A stretch of DNA of 64,000 bases from Kosakonia radicincitans DSM 16656 (GCF_000280495.2 NZ_CP018016.1:1178001-1242000), one strand, 5' to 3'. Shown: positions 11,186 through 22,158, counted from the first letter of the stretch. A program made the numbers and translations. Notes: generated by a model not told the origin, from the sequence alone.

Positions 11186-12472
11186 GTGGCGATGTTTCCG
11201 GAGAAGAATGTGAAGGTTTTGAAATATGCGCTCTGCGCTGTCAGCGTCTGGGTTCATGGCGCGAGCGCCTGGAGTAATGCCTTGCCCGTCGGGCCTGCGG
11301 CAGGCGATCAATCGCTTTCACCTTTTTATATCTGGGACGGTTCTTTACCTGCGAACCCCGGCATGATGCTGCGCGAAGAGCCGCTTCCCGCACAGCCGGA
11401 AATCACCGCAGCCAGCAAGTCGCAACGCATTCTGTATACCTCGCGCGATAAACGCTGGAACGCCGGAATTGTGCCGGTCAGCGGTGCGCTTTGGTTCCCG
11501 AAAGGCAATCCACCGGCCGGAGGCTGGCCGGTTCTCGCCTGGGCGCACGGTACGCTGGGCGTTGCCGATAGCTGTGCGCCGTCGTGGACTAACCCGACAG
11601 CACGGGATGCGCACTATATTAACCAGTGGCTCCAGCAGGGTTTTGCGGTTGTCGCCACCGATTATCAGGGGCTCGGTGGGCCGGGGCCGCATCCGTATAT
11701 GAACTGGGAAGCGGAAGGACGTTCGGTGCTCGACAGCTTACGCGCGGCGTTACAGGCCTATCCGCAGCAGCTCGCGAATAACCTGGTGATCAGCGGCCAG
11801 TCGCAGGGATCGGGCGCGTCGCTTGGCGCCAGCCTGATTGCGCCGGATTACGCCCCGGAATTGAAACTGCGCGCCACCCTTGCCACGGGGGTGGTGGCAA
11901 CGTTTCCGGATGGGCCAGTGAAACCCGGCAATGCGCGTCCGGGCAATCGCGATCCATCACGCTTTACGATGTTACGATTGATTGGCGGCTCGTTGCCGGA
12001 TGGCGCGCCGCCCGCTGAAAAGTGGGTAACAGAAAAGGGTGCGAAGTTGCTGGCATTGGCGAAAACCGCCTGTATGAGCGAGCTGGGCCGCTATGAGCGC
12101 CACGAAAAACTCGACGGCAGTGCGGCATTTATCGGCGGTTCCGCGCAGGTCACTAATGCGCTGTTGCCGGTAACCGATATGCCGGTCAAAGCCTTCCCGG
12201 CGCCGCTATTTGCCGCCACGGGGCTCGCCGATCACACCTTATCGCCGCACCACCAATATGCCGCAGTGGCCGCGCTGTGCGCCGGCGGTAATGCGGTGGA
12301 GTGGAAAACCTATCCCGGCATTACCCATAACGGCACCGTCAACGTCGCTTTTGCCGATGAACTGAAGTTTGTCCGCGGCGTGATGGAAAACGCTCCACAG
12401 CCCAACAGCTGCGGTTCGTTGCAGCCGCCCGGGAAATTGCAGCAGCCCACAAAGGGCGTGGCGTTTAATTAG
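11186..12472 (+). CDS. Secreted LIP-family lipase / alpha-beta hydrolase
   Basis: A protein of up to 428 aa with a signal peptide (hydrophobic stretch VLKYALCAVSVWVHGASA) and an alpha/beta-hydrolase fold. The nucleophile elbow is GQSQGSGAS and the late His lies in YPGITHNGTV; the LAWAHGTLG oxyanion strand and the DYQGLGGPG segment resemble the secretory lipase (LIP) family first known from fungi and actinobacteria. Likely a periplasmic or secreted lipase/esterase. Start choice is uncertain: GTG 11186 has GAGGG six bases upstream; ATG 11192 and GTG 11210 (behind GGAG) keep the signal peptide too. No obvious operon partner. Confidence 0.75.
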   Translation: MAMFPEKNVKVLKYALCAVSVWVHGASAWSNALPVGPAAGDQSLSPFYIWDGSLPANPGMMLREEPLPAQPEITAASKSQRILYTSRDKRWNAGIVPVSGALWFPKGNPPAGGWPVLAWAHGTLGVADSCAPSWTNPTARDAHYINQWLQQGFAVVATDYQGLGGPGPHPYMNWEAEGRSVLDSLRAALQAYPQQLANNLVISGQSQGSGASLGASLIAPDYAPELKLRATLATGVVATFPDGPVKPGNARPGNRDPSRFTMLRLIGGSLPDGAPPAEKWVTEKGAKLLALAKTACMSELGRYERHEKLDGSAAFIGGSAQVTNALLPVTDMPVKAFPAPLFAATGLADHTLSPHHQYAAVAALCAGGNAVEWKTYPGITHNGTVNVAFADELKFVRGVMENAPQPNSCGSLQPPGKLQQPTKGVAFN

Positions 12473-12515
12473 TCGCACAAAAGTCAGCTTTATACCGAAA
12501 AGAGGTGAGCGGCGA

Positions 12516-12698
12516 AAAATCAGAATGGCTACGGGTTCGCTGGGGAAAAGCGGTAGCGCCAGAGTCATTTACTTTTTGGCGACCAAAGAGGTTATCTATT
12601 TGATTATGGCTTATCCGAAAAACATCAAAGATAACCTGACTGATGTGGAAAAGAGTGAATTGAAAAAACTGACGAAATTACTGAAAAATGAGGTGTGA
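12516..12698 (+). pseudogene. 5'-truncated RelE/HigB-type toxin
   Basis: The reading frame ending with TGA at 12698 encodes segments GKSGSARVIYF and MAYPKNIKDNLT, hallmarks of the C-terminal half of HigB/RelE-type mRNA interferase toxins. The N-terminal 40 or so residues expected in the family are missing: the similarity begins about 45 bases past the stop of the lipase gene. The only in-frame ATG (12525) would give 57 aa and has no ribosome-binding site. The downstream antitoxin is intact. I read this as a disabled toxin gene. Confidence 0.7.
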
Positions 12699-12699
12699 C

Positions 12700-12984
12700 A
12701 TGCATTTTTTTGACGAACTAAAAGCCTCTCTGGAAGAGGCGGTAGACATCAAAAATGGGGTTAAAGCGTCGGCAAATGTCACCCGCTATGAAATAGTTGA
12801 TGTAAAAGCGATTAGAGAGCAACTCAACGTTTCACAAAGTGAGATGGCGAAAGCGCTGGGAACCAGCGTTGATACCATTAAAAGTTGGGAATCCAAACGG
12901 CGTAACCCGACAGGCCTGGCAGCCAAGGTACTGGCAACAATTCAGGCAAATCCCGATTTCTTTCGTGAACTTGCCGCCCATTAA
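12700..12984 (+). CDS. HigA/NadS-type Xre antitoxin
   Basis: A 94-aa DNA-binding antitoxin with a Cro/C1-type helix-turn-helix around residues 35-70 (LNVSQSEMAKALGTSVDTIKSWE). The start is the ATG at 12700, one base after the toxin stop with GAGGTG as ribosome-binding site, the usual toxin-first order of HigBA-like modules. The partner toxin is truncated, so this gene now appears orphaned. It may still bind its old operator or protect against related toxins elsewhere. Confidence 0.85.
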   Translation: MHFFDELKASLEEAVDIKNGVKASANVTRYEIVDVKAIREQLNVSQSEMAKALGTSVDTIKSWESKRRNPTGLAAKVLATIQANPDFFRELAAH

Positions 12985-12989
12985 ACAAC

Positions 12990-13011
12990 AGCCCCATCGG
13001 GGCTTTTGTTC
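12990..13011 (+). terminator. Terminator after the antitoxin gene
   Basis: AGCCCC/GGGGCT stem with a 3-base loop followed by TTTTGTT, six bases past the antitoxin stop. Confidence 0.8.
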
Positions 13012-13047
13012 TGTTACCTGGCCAAATATCTGAATTCCGGGCCGTCA

Positions 13048-14058
13048 TTACTGTGCATGACGCCAGCGCAATGTCGCTGGCAGTACGCGCTGCGGCATTG
13101 CCGGTTCGTTGCCTTCAATCATTTGGGTGATTATCTCGAAGCAATCCTGCGCCAGACGCGGCACGTTCTGCTCGACGGTGTCGATGTGCAGCGACAGCGA
13201 ATCATACAGGTAATGATCGTCAAAGCTGGCGATATGGATGTCGCTCTCCAGCAAATGGTGCTGGCTCATATAGCGCAGCACCCCTTCGAGCAGCCCGCAG
13301 GCGGCGGTAAACAGCGCCTTCGGCGGGCGACCCAGCCTGGCGCACAGCGCGGCGAACATCTCGTAACCGCTGCTCGGGTGGTAGTTACCGTGAATAATCC
13401 ACTCCGGGCGCGGCGTTACGCCCGCACGCTCCAGCCCCTGCATAAACCCGGCGAGCCGATCTTTGGTGGGAGAAAGCCGTGGCTGGCCGCCAAGAAAGTA
13501 GATTTCATCGGGGTTTGCCCGCGCCAGGCGTTCGACTAAATCCGCCGTCGGCGTCAGCGAATCGGTGATCACCAGCGGCAACTGAGTGTCATTGATGTGG
13601 CGGTCAAACAACACCACCGGCAACTGTTCGCTGAGCTTCACGTAGTCGCTGTCGCTCTGCATGCTGGAGGCGACAATCAGGCCATCCACCTGGCGCGCGA
13701 TCAGGTTATTGACCACCACTGTCTCCTGGCTGGCATTTTCGTCGGTACAGGCGATCAGCAGTTGCAGACCGGCTTCGCGGCAGAGGTTTTCCAGCTCATG
13801 GGAAAAAACGGCAAAACCGTAGTTGGTGATTTCCGGCACCACCAGCCCCAGCGTGTGGCTGCGGTTTTCGCGCAGCAGACGGGCATAAATGCTCGGCTGG
13901 TAGTGATGCTGTTGGGCGATCGCCAGCACGCGGTCGCGCGTCTCCTGCGCCACGCGTAGCTCTTTGCCGCGGCCGTTAAGCACCAGGCTGGCAGTGGCTT
14001 TCGACACCCCTGCCAGCGCAGCGATATCACTGATGGTAACGCGTTTTGTTTTTCGCAC
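13048..14058 (-). CDS. scrR: LacI-family sucrose operon repressor ScrR
   Basis: A 336-aa LacI-type repressor. The N-terminal helix-turn-helix ([23 protein letters not shown]) and the effector domain match Klebsiella/Salmonella ScrR closely, including [32 protein letters not shown] segments. It represses the scr genes in the absence of inducer (fructose or fructose-1-phosphate in the known system). I chose the GTG at 14058, which gives [11 protein letters not shown] in line with known ScrR; the reading frame continues upstream inside scrB but that part is shadow. It follows scrB by 29 bases. Confidence 0.93.
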   Translation of the reverse strand: MRKTKRVTISDIAALAGVSKATASLVLNGRGKELRVAQETRDRVLAIAQQHHYQPSIYARLLRENRSHTLGLVVPEITNYGFAVFSHELENLCREAGLQLLIACTDENASQETVVVNNLIARQVDGLIVASSMQSDSDYVKLSEQLPVVLFDRHINDTQLPLVITDSLTPTADLVERLARANPDEIYFLGGQPRLSPTKDRLAGFMQGLERAGVTPRPEWIIHGNYHPSSGYEMFAALCARLGRPPKALFTAACGLLEGVLRYMSQHHLLESDIHIASFDDHYLYDSLSLHIDTVEQNVPRLAQDCFEIITQMIEGNEPAMPQRVLPATLRWRHAQ

Positions 14059-14087
14059 GGTTTTGCATCGTTTAAGGAAACAAGCAC

Positions 14088-15497
14088 TTATTCTACCATG
14101 CAAGAACGTAACGACCAGTAGTGGGCCTGTACTTCTGCGCCTCCGCGCAGGGTTAATTGCGCCGGATGCGTCGGGAAATAGCGGCTGCTCATCACCCCTT
14201 CGCCCTCGTTGATAAAGATCTCCACGCTTGAGCGATCGCAGAGGATCTGCAACTTCTGCGCGCTGCCGCGCCAGTAACGGTACAGCCACTCGCCGGTTTG
14301 CAGGCTGCGACGGGCCAGACGCAGTTCGTCGCCGCGCCATTCGAGAATGAGCGTATCGGCGAAATTCAGCGTTAACCCGCCCTCGCTTTCCAGCACCAGC
14401 TCAAGTTGCTCTGCCTCCAGCGCAGTCATCGCTTCTGCCGTACCGCGATAGCGCTGTTCTTCACCGCGCAGCGCCTGTAGCTCAGCAACCGGCTGCTGAT
14501 AGAGCTTACCGTTATGTTCAGTCAGTTCACGCAGGCAGGTCATCTGGTGGATCCAGCCATTCGCCACGGTTGGCTGTAACATCTCTTCGCCATCCGGTAC
14601 GCCCATCCAGCCGACCAGCAGGCGGCGGCCATCATCGGCGAGCGTGGTTTGCGGGGCGTAAAACTCAAACCCGGCATCCAGTTCGGTAAACTCACCGTGC
14701 TGATACTGCGCGCTGGCGTAATCCAGCGTACCGCTGAGATAGGCGCTCGGGTAGGTATTGAGGTAGCGTTTCTCCTCACGCGCTACGCCCTGCGGGCAGC
14801 AGATCAGAAAGGTGCGGTCGCCGAGGGTGAACATATCCGGGCACTCCCACATATAGCCCGCATCGCCCAGCCCGTTCAGGTCGCTACCGGCGATTTCACC
14901 GAGGTTTTGCCAGTTCCACAAATTCTCTGAGCGCAGCAGCAGCACCTTGCCCTGCAACTGTAAATCCTGCGCGCCCAGCACCATGTACCATTGCCCGTCG
15001 TGCCGCCACACTTTCGGGTCGCGCACATGGCCGGTGTAGCCGTGCGGCAACGGAATGGCCGGGCCGAGCTTGTCGAAACCGCCGTCGCTGTTTTGTACCG
15101 CCAGGCACTGCCACGCGGTGCGGGAACCATCGTCAAACTTCACGTTGCCGGTGTAGCACAGCGTCAGCACGCCATTGTTATCAATGGCGCTGCCGGAGTA
15201 GCACCCATTGCGGTCATACTCTTCGTCGGGCATCAGCGCGATCGGTTCATGCTGCCAGTGGACTAAATCCGCCGAACTCCAGTGCGCCCAGCATTTGTGC
15301 AGGTGCTGACACCCCAGCGCATTCCACTGGTAGAACAGATGATAACGCCCGGCGAACTGGATAAAACCGTTCGGATCGTTAAGCAGCCCGGTCACCGGCG
15401 CAAGATGCCAGGCGGGGTAGTGCGGGTCGGCCAGCGCTTTCGGCTGGCCTTTCATTACTGCCTGCAACATGGCAGGCAGCAGGGTTGTTGAAGCCAT
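14088..15497 (-). CDS. scrB: Sucrose-6-phosphate hydrolase (invertase) ScrB
   Basis: A 469-aa GH32 glycosidase that splits sucrose-6-phosphate, delivered by ScrA, into glucose-6-phosphate and fructose. Motifs in order: NDPNG with nucleophile Asp41, RDP (162-164) and WECPD with acid/base Glu221. The C-terminal beta-sandwich of GH32 enzymes follows from about residue 320. The start codon shares one base with the scrA stop (TAATG), so the two are translationally coupled. No signal peptide, as expected for a cytosolic enzyme. Confidence 0.95.
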   Translation of the reverse strand: MASTTLLPAMLQAVMKGQPKALADPHYPAWHLAPVTGLLNDPNGFIQFAGRYHLFYQWNALGCQHLHKCWAHWSSADLVHWQHEPIALMPDEEYDRNGCYSGSAIDNNGVLTLCYTGNVKFDDGSRTAWQCLAVQNSDGGFDKLGPAIPLPHGYTGHVRDPKVWRHDGQWYMVLGAQDLQLQGKVLLLRSENLWNWQNLGEIAGSDLNGLGDAGYMWECPDMFTLGDRTFLICCPQGVAREEKRYLNTYPSAYLSGTLDYASAQYQHGEFTELDAGFEFYAPQTTLADDGRRLLVGWMGVPDGEEMLQPTVANGWIHQMTCLRELTEHNGKLYQQPVAELQALRGEEQRYRGTAEAMTALEAEQLELVLESEGGLTLNFADTLILEWRGDELRLARRSLQTGEWLYRYWRGSAQKLQILCDRSSVEIFINEGEGVMSSRYFPTHPAQLTLRGGAEVQAHYWSLRSCMVE

Positions 15498-16867
15498 TAT
15501 TCGGAGTCCGTTTTGTATTTCAGCAGGTAAGAGATAACAAACGCGGCGCTAAATGCAATCACCATCCCAATAACATAGTTGAGCAGCGAGCTGGCCTGCA
15601 CAATCGCCATACCAGGGATGCCCGTCAGGCCGACCGCCGTCATATACACATGCACTGAAACCACCCACGCGCCGCCCGCAGCCCCGCCGATAAGCGCGGC
15701 GATAAAGGGTTTCACAAAGCGCAGGTTAATACCGAAAATCGCCGCCTCGGTGATGCCGAGCAGCGCCGAGAACGCCGAAGGCAGGGTAATGGCTTTGATC
15801 TTCGCATCTTTCGTTTTAAACCATACCGCCAGACAGGCACCGCCCTGCGCGACGTTAGCCATCGCCCAGATCGGCAGCAGGAAGTTGACGCCGATAGATG
15901 GATTGCCCAGCAGCCCGGCTTCAATCGCGTGAAAACTGTGATGCACGCCGGTAATCACAATCACCGAATAGAGCCCGCCGAACAGCATACCGGCCAGCCA
16001 GCCTGCATGGCTAATCAATGTGCTGAGGACAAAAGAGATGCCGTCGCCCAGTGCGCGCCCCGCCGGGCCGATAACCAGCATGGCGATAAAACCAGAGATA
16101 ATCACCGTCAGGAACGGCGTCAGGATCAGATCCAGCGCATCCGGGATCACCCGGCGCAGTTGCTTCTCCAGCAGGCTCATAAACCACACGGCCAGCAGTA
16201 CCGGGAAAACGGTCCCCTGGTAGCCGATCATCGCCACTTCGATACCGAAAAAGTTCATGGTATGGAAGCCCGCCGCCACGCCCCAGGCGTTGGTCAGCGC
16301 CGGGTGCGTCAGAATGCCGCCCAGTGTCGCGCCAAGATAGGGGTTACCGCCAAACTCGCGGGCGGCGGTAAAGCCAATCAGGATTGGCAGAATGATAAAC
16401 GCCGCCGAGCTGAACATGTCGAGCATGATGTACAGAGCGTTGTCCGGGTTCACCCAGCCGTAGGTTTTCACCATTCCCAGCAGCCCCATCAGCAAGCCGG
16501 AGGCAACGATCGCCGGGATAATTGGCACGAAAATGTTCGACAGCAGGCGGGCAATACGCTGGAACGGATTGAGCTTGCGCGCGGCGATATCGGCGGCTTC
16601 TGACTTGCTCGATTCGTTGATTCCGGCCTCGGCGATAAACGCGGCGTAGACTTTATTCACCACACCAGTGCCGAAAATAATCTGCAACTGCCCGGCGTTA
16701 CGAAAACAGCCTTTCACGCCGTCAATTTTGCCGATCGCCGCGGTATCGGCTTTCGCGTCTTCCACCAGCACTAAGCGCAGGCGCGTGGCGCAGTGCGCGG
16801 CGCTGGCGATATTATCCTTACCGCCCAGCGGCAGCAGCAGCGCGCGGGCAATTTGTGCAAAATCCAT
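15497..16867 (-). CDS. scrA: PTS sucrose transporter subunit IIBC ScrA
   Basis: A 456-aa membrane permease of the glucose-family PTS. The N-terminal EIIB domain carries the phosphorylation site Cys26 in AAHCATRLRL; the EIIC domain with about ten membrane segments follows from residue 105, including the sugar-site signature GVHHSFHAIE. It imports sucrose and phosphorylates it to sucrose-6-phosphate. No EIIA domain is attached, so the EIIA of the glucose system (Crr) must donate phosphate, as in known scr systems. Confidence 0.95.
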   Translation of the reverse strand: MDFAQIARALLLPLGGKDNIASAAHCATRLRLVLVEDAKADTAAIGKIDGVKGCFRNAGQLQIIFGTGVVNKVYAAFIAEAGINESSKSEAADIAARKLNPFQRIARLLSNIFVPIIPAIVASGLLMGLLGMVKTYGWVNPDNALYIMLDMFSSAAFIILPILIGFTAAREFGGNPYLGATLGGILTHPALTNAWGVAAGFHTMNFFGIEVAMIGYQGTVFPVLLAVWFMSLLEKQLRRVIPDALDLILTPFLTVIISGFIAMLVIGPAGRALGDGISFVLSTLISHAGWLAGMLFGGLYSVIVITGVHHSFHAIEAGLLGNPSIGVNFLLPIWAMANVAQGGACLAVWFKTKDAKIKAITLPSAFSALLGITEAAIFGINLRFVKPFIAALIGGAAGGAWVVSVHVYMTAVGLTGIPGMAIVQASSLLNYVIGMVIAFSAAFVISYLLKYKTDSE

Positions 16868-16943
16868 AACAACCTCTGTCTTCTCGTTATTGTGGTGTTA
16901 ACCCGGTTGAGACGACCCCCGCACCCCGCAGGGGCCGAACTCA

Positions 16944-18473
<1,530 letters not shown>

Positions 18474-18509
18474 CTAAGGAAGAGCTATCATCACAGGATT
18501 GTTTTTTTG

Positions 18510-18523
18510 CTAAACCGGTTTAG
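18510..18523. promoter_or_regulatory. ScrR operator 1 (scrY upstream)
   Basis: Perfect 14-bp palindrome CTAAACCGGTTTAG, 46 bases upstream of the scrY start. Identical copies occur at 18570-18583 and 19582-19595. LacI-family repressors bind such CG-centred palindromes. Confidence 0.88.
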
Positions 18524-18569
18524 GTGATGAATCATACGCACGGCTAATTTCATCACGCAATCAAATTTG

Positions 18570-18583
18570 CTAAACCGGTTTAG
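18570..18583. promoter_or_regulatory. ScrR operator 2 (scrY upstream)
   Basis: Second CTAAACCGGTTTAG, exactly 60 bases from operator 1. The paired arrangement would allow cooperative or looped repression of scrY. Confidence 0.88.
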
Positions 18584-18587
18584 TGAT

Positions 18588-18603
18588 TGTGAGACGGCTC
18601 GCA
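18588..18603 (-). promoter_or_regulatory. Possible CRP site upstream of scrY
   Basis: TGTGA-N6-TCGCA differs at one core base from the CRP consensus TGTGA-N6-TCACA, but the flanks match poorly. Its position just upstream of the ScrR operators fits cAMP-CRP activation known for scr operons. Confidence 0.35.
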
Positions 18604-18617
18604 AAACGAAGCGGCAC

Positions 18618-19544
18618 TCAGACGGGTTGTTCTTCCAGTTGATGACGATAGGGCAAGGCGGTCATCGCGCCTTTCGCCGTGGTGGCGAGTGCTCCGCAGC
18701 GCTGCGCGGTGGCAAGACGTTCGCCAAGTTGCGCCTGGGTATCCGGTAGCCCGTGCTGCGCCAGCTCCCACAGTAATCCGGCAACAAACGCATCTCCCGC
18801 GCCGGTGGTATCGACGCTGATAACCGGCTGTGTCGGCCAGGCGCTGAGCGCGCCGCGCAGGCAGGCTTTGACGCCTGCTTTACCCTGCGTCACCAGCAAC
18901 AGCGGGATGGCGAAGCGTTCGGCCAATTGCTGCATGCTGGCGTCGATATCCGCCTGGCCACTAAAAAAGGCCAGCTCTTCTTCCGAGAGTTTTACCACGT
19001 CCGCCAGCGTGAAGGCCTGGCTCAGGGCATCGTGCAACTGCTGCGGATCGGCCCACAGATCGTGGCGGATATTCGGGTCGAAGCTAACAAATCCCCCGGC
19101 CTCACGGATGCGCGTCATCGCCGTAAACGTGGTGCTGCGCGACGGTTCAGCAGAGAGCGCAATCGAGCAGCAGTGCAACCATTCGCCGCGCTGAAAGGGG
19201 GGTAAATCATCCACAGCGAGAAACAGATCGGCGCCCGGTCGTACCATAAAGGTAAATGAGCGCTCACCCCCTTCATCGAGCGCGACTATCACCGTGGAGG
19301 TGCGCTGCGCCGGATCGGCAGACATAAACGCGGTATTCACCTGTTCGGCGTCGAGGGTTTGACGCATAAAATGACCAAAAGGATCGTCACCGACGCGGCC
19401 GATAAAACCGCTGTTTCCCTGCAAACGCGCAATACCGACCGCCACATTCGCTGGTGCGCCGCCGGGACACTGCAACAAGCACCCTGCGCCTTCCGGCAGT
19501 AAATCGACCACGGCGTCGCCCAGACACCAGACTCGTGCTGACAT
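18618..19544 (-). CDS. scrK: Fructokinase ScrK
   Basis: A 308-aa PfkB/ribokinase-family kinase that phosphorylates the fructose released by ScrB to fructose-6-phosphate. Both PfkB signatures are visible: GGAPANVAVGIARL near residue 30 and DTTGAGDAFVAGLL near 245, with the catalytic Asp in GAGD. The start follows GGGAGAGAG. It is separated from scrY by 153 bases containing two operators and has its own ScrR operator upstream, giving two transcription starts in the regulon. Confidence 0.93.
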   Translation of the reverse strand: MSARVWCLGDAVVDLLPEGAGCLLQCPGGAPANVAVGIARLQGNSGFIGRVGDDPFGHFMRQTLDAEQVNTAFMSADPAQRTSTVIVALDEGGERSFTFMVRPGADLFLAVDDLPPFQRGEWLHCCSIALSAEPSRSTTFTAMTRIREAGGFVSFDPNIRHDLWADPQQLHDALSQAFTLADVVKLSEEELAFFSGQADIDASMQQLAERFAIPLLLVTQGKAGVKACLRGALSAWPTQPVISVDTTGAGDAFVAGLLWELAQHGLPDTQAQLGERLATAQRCGALATTAKGAMTALPYRHQLEEQPV

Positions 19545-19581
19545 AACTCTCTCCCGCTTTAAAATAATCGCTAAAACTTAA

Positions 19582-19595
19582 CTAAACCGGTTTAG
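19582..19595. promoter_or_regulatory. ScrR operator 3 (scrK upstream)
   Basis: CTAAACCGGTTTAG, identical to the two scrY operators, 38 bases upstream of the scrK start. Confidence 0.88.
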
Positions 19596-19671
19596 CAAAT
19601 CAACTGCATCGTTAAGTTGTCATCTTTTTTTGCTAAGGTGCAGGGCGGGTTTCCTTACTCTGGACGCAACA

Positions 19672-20343
19672 ATGCCGCAACCGCTGTACGTTTTCGATCT
19701 CGATAACACCTTGATTTCTGGTGACAGTAGCACGCTATGGAGCCGCTACCTGGTGCGTGAAGGTTTTGCCGATGGCGCGGAATATTTGCACCATGAAGAG
19801 CGGATGATGCAGGATTACGCGCGTGGCGAAATGAATCTGCACGAGTATGTGGCGCTGACCATGTCGCCGCTGCGCGATTTCCCGGTGGCGCTGGTGGATA
19901 GCATGGTGGCGCGGTGTGTGGAAACGGAGATTGTGCCGCGCATCTACCCGCAGGCGCTGGCGTTAATCAGGGAATTGCAGGCCAGCAACCAGGCGATGCT
20001 GATTATCTCCGCGTCGGTCAGTTTACTGGTGAAGGCGATTGCGCCAGTGCTGGGCATTGAGCACGCGATTGGCGTGGAGGTGAAAACCGATAATGGGCGC
20101 TACACGGGGGTCATCGACGGTACGCCGAGCTATCAGCAGGGCAAAATTACCTGCCTGGAAAACTTCCTTGTTCATCACCCGCAGCATCGTGGGGAGGTGA
20201 CGTTTTACACCGACTCGATTAACGATTTGCCGCTCTGCGAATACGCCAACCACGTGTTTATGGTGAATCCCTGCCCGCAACTGGCGGCGCAAGGAGAACT
20301 GCGCCGCTGGCCGCAACTTAACTGGCAGCTTACTCTGGCTTAA
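19672..20343 (+). CDS. HAD-superfamily subfamily IB phosphatase
   Basis: A 223-aa haloacid-dehalogenase-type phosphohydrolase similar to phosphoserine phosphatase-like proteins. Motif I is DLDNT (nucleophile Asp), motif II is IISAS, and motif III/IV is DSINDLPL, with a helical cap between motifs I and II as in subclass IB. Substrate cannot be inferred. I chose the ATG at 19672 (MPQPLYVFDLDNT); the ribosome-binding site is weak. It runs convergent to the phn transporter genes and overlaps the end of phnE by 14 bases. Confidence 0.82.
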   Translation: MPQPLYVFDLDNTLISGDSSTLWSRYLVREGFADGAEYLHHEERMMQDYARGEMNLHEYVALTMSPLRDFPVALVDSMVARCVETEIVPRIYPQALALIRELQASNQAMLIISASVSLLVKAIAPVLGIEHAIGVEVKTDNGRYTGVIDGTPSYQQGKITCLENFLVHHPQHRGEVTFYTDSINDLPLCEYANHVFMVNPCPQLAAQGELRRWPQLNWQLTLA

Positions 20344-21211
20344 ACAGCGGCACCGGTTTACCGATAATATAGCGTCGGCGCAGCCAGGCCGATGCCATAT
20401 CCATCAGCATCACCACCGCGACCAGAATCACAGTGATAAACATCACCACATCCCAGTTCCATAGCCGCATGTTTTCGGCATAAATCAGACCGATACCGCC
20501 CGCGCCGACAAACCCCAGCACCGCCGCCGAACGGGTGTTGGACTCGATCTGATAAAGGCTCAGCGCGAGGAAGGTCGGGAATGACTGGGTAAAGGTGCTG
20601 AAACGGTGCTTTTGCAGGCCGCTCGCGCCGACAGCCGTCATACCGCGTCCCGGCGAACGATCCACCGCTTCATGGCTTTCCGCATACAGACGGCCAAGCA
20701 GACCGGTATCCTGCATGATGATTGCCAGTACCCCGGCCAGCGGCCCGAGACCAACGGCACGCACAAAAATCAGCCCCCAGATCGCCATATCGATGCCGCG
20801 CAGAATATCGAACAGGCGACGCATACAAAACGCCACCGCACCGAGAAACCCGCCGCGCATGATGTTGCGTGCGGCAAGGAATGAGAGCAGTAACGCCAGC
20901 ATGGTGGCGGTGAGCGTACCGGCGAAAACAATCGCCAGCGTGATGCCAATCTGCGAGAAATAGTAGCCAAATGGCCAGTTGAGGAAATCGTGCCAGACAA
21001 ACATGCGCAGCAGATAGCGGCCAATCTGCTGCATGCCGTTAAGTGCCTGATCGAGCGGAATGCCGAACTGCATAAAAAACCACAGATAATAGAGCGCAGC
21101 GGCCAGCGCGATCAGGCCGAGACGGCGCAGATAGCGCCCCTGCGCCTTGAACAAATCACTGTGCAGTTTCCGGCTTAAGGTCACATTCGGTACGGCTTGC
21201 CAGCTTGTCAT
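20330..21211 (-). CDS. phnE: Phosphonate-type ABC transporter permease PhnE (second copy)
   Basis: A 293-aa inner-membrane permease with about six hydrophobic segments and the EAA-type loop (ESHEAVDRSPGRGMTAVGASGLQ). It is the distal gene of phnC-phnD-phnE-phnE. Its ATG overlaps the stop of the preceding permease (ATGA, 4 bases). PhnE pairs form the channel for phosphonate, phosphite or phosphate-ester import; the exact substrate is not determinable here. The 3' end overlaps the convergent HAD gene. Confidence 0.85.
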   Translation of the reverse strand: MTSWQAVPNVTLSRKLHSDLFKAQGRYLRRLGLIALAAALYYLWFFMQFGIPLDQALNGMQQIGRYLLRMFVWHDFLNWPFGYYFSQIGITLAIVFAGTLTATMLALLLSFLAARNIMRGGFLGAVAFCMRRLFDILRGIDMAIWGLIFVRAVGLGPLAGVLAIIMQDTGLLGRLYAESHEAVDRSPGRGMTAVGASGLQKHRFSTFTQSFPTFLALSLYQIESNTRSAAVLGFVGAGGIGLIYAENMRLWNWDVVMFITVILVAVVMLMDMASAWLRRRYIIGKPVPLFKPE

Positions 21212-22080
21212 TTTGTCCCCTCCAGCACCCACTGACGCAAACGGCCAGAGAGGGTATCGAGCGCCGAAACCACAATGATGATCAGCAGCAGTGTAATGCT
21301 GACCTGATCGTAGCGGTCGAGTTTGATATTGGTCATCAGCTCCTGGCCGATGCCGCCTGCGCCAACCAGACCGAGAATGGTGGAGGAGCGGAAGTTAATC
21401 TCCAGGCGCATAAAACCGTAGGAGAGAAAAATCGGTTTGACCTGCGGCCACAGCGCGAAGCGGATGCGTTGCAGATGCGTGGCGCCGCAGGCGGCCAGCC
21501 CGCGTACCGGGCGATCCTGCGTGCTTTCCACCGCTTCATAAAACATTTTGGTCAGGCTGCCGACGGTGTGCAGCGCTAGCGCGAGGAAACCGGGAATCGC
21601 GCCAATGCCAAATGCCATCACGAAAATGACCGCCCACGCCAGCTCCGGCATGGTGCGCAAAAACGCCACCAGCGCGCGAATGGCAAAACGTACCGGCGGT
21701 GGCGACCAGGTGTTGCCCGCTGCCAGAAAAGCCAGCACGCCAGCGATGACAAAAGAGAATAGCGTTGAGGCCAGCGCCAGTTGCAGAGTCTCCCAAATCA
21801 GCGGTAACTGAATCGGCAGGCGATAACCCCAATACGCCAGCGAGCCTTTGGTGTGGCTGTCGGCAAAAAGCACAGACCAGTGCAGCGTCGGCACGGTTTC
21901 CAGCATGTAATCGAGGAAGTTGGGCAGTGAGTGCCAGATGGTAAAAATATTAAATTCGGCGGCGTTCCCGGCGGCAAACCAGAGCGCCAGCAGTAGTAAC
22001 GACCAGGCCACAGTGTCGCGCTTCTGGCGCGCTCTGACCTGCTGGTAATAGTGCTCAAACTGCGTATTCGACGTGTTCAT
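21208..22080 (-). CDS. phnE: Phosphonate-type ABC transporter permease PhnE (first copy)
   Basis: A 290-aa permease homologous to the neighbouring one, with the EAA loop YEAVESTQDRPVRGLAACGATHLQ and the downstream GLVGAGGIGQEL segment. I chose the ATG at 22080 (MNTSNTQFEHYYQ); an in-frame TTG at 22107 is the alternative. It follows phnD after a strong stem-loop (22116-22141) that probably lowers permease expression relative to the binding protein. Confidence 0.85.
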   Translation of the reverse strand: MNTSNTQFEHYYQQVRARQKRDTVAWSLLLLALWFAAGNAAEFNIFTIWHSLPNFLDYMLETVPTLHWSVLFADSHTKGSLAYWGYRLPIQLPLIWETLQLALASTLFSFVIAGVLAFLAAGNTWSPPPVRFAIRALVAFLRTMPELAWAVIFVMAFGIGAIPGFLALALHTVGSLTKMFYEAVESTQDRPVRGLAACGATHLQRIRFALWPQVKPIFLSYGFMRLEINFRSSTILGLVGAGGIGQELMTNIKLDRYDQVSITLLLIIIVVSALDTLSGRLRQWVLEGTK

Positions 22081-22115
22081 GCGTTGCAATAGCGTCCTGT
22101 ATGACAATCGAATAA

Positions 22116-22141
22116 AAGCCCCTGGTGCGACGCAGGGGCTT
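22116..22141 (-). terminator. Intra-operon attenuator between phnD and phnE
   Basis: AAGCCCCTG/CAGGGGCTT stem with an 8-base loop, flanked by T/A-rich sequence. Partial termination here would give more binding protein than permease, a frequent arrangement in importer operons. Confidence 0.65.
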
Positions 22142-22158
22142 ATTTCATGGCGTGCCGA

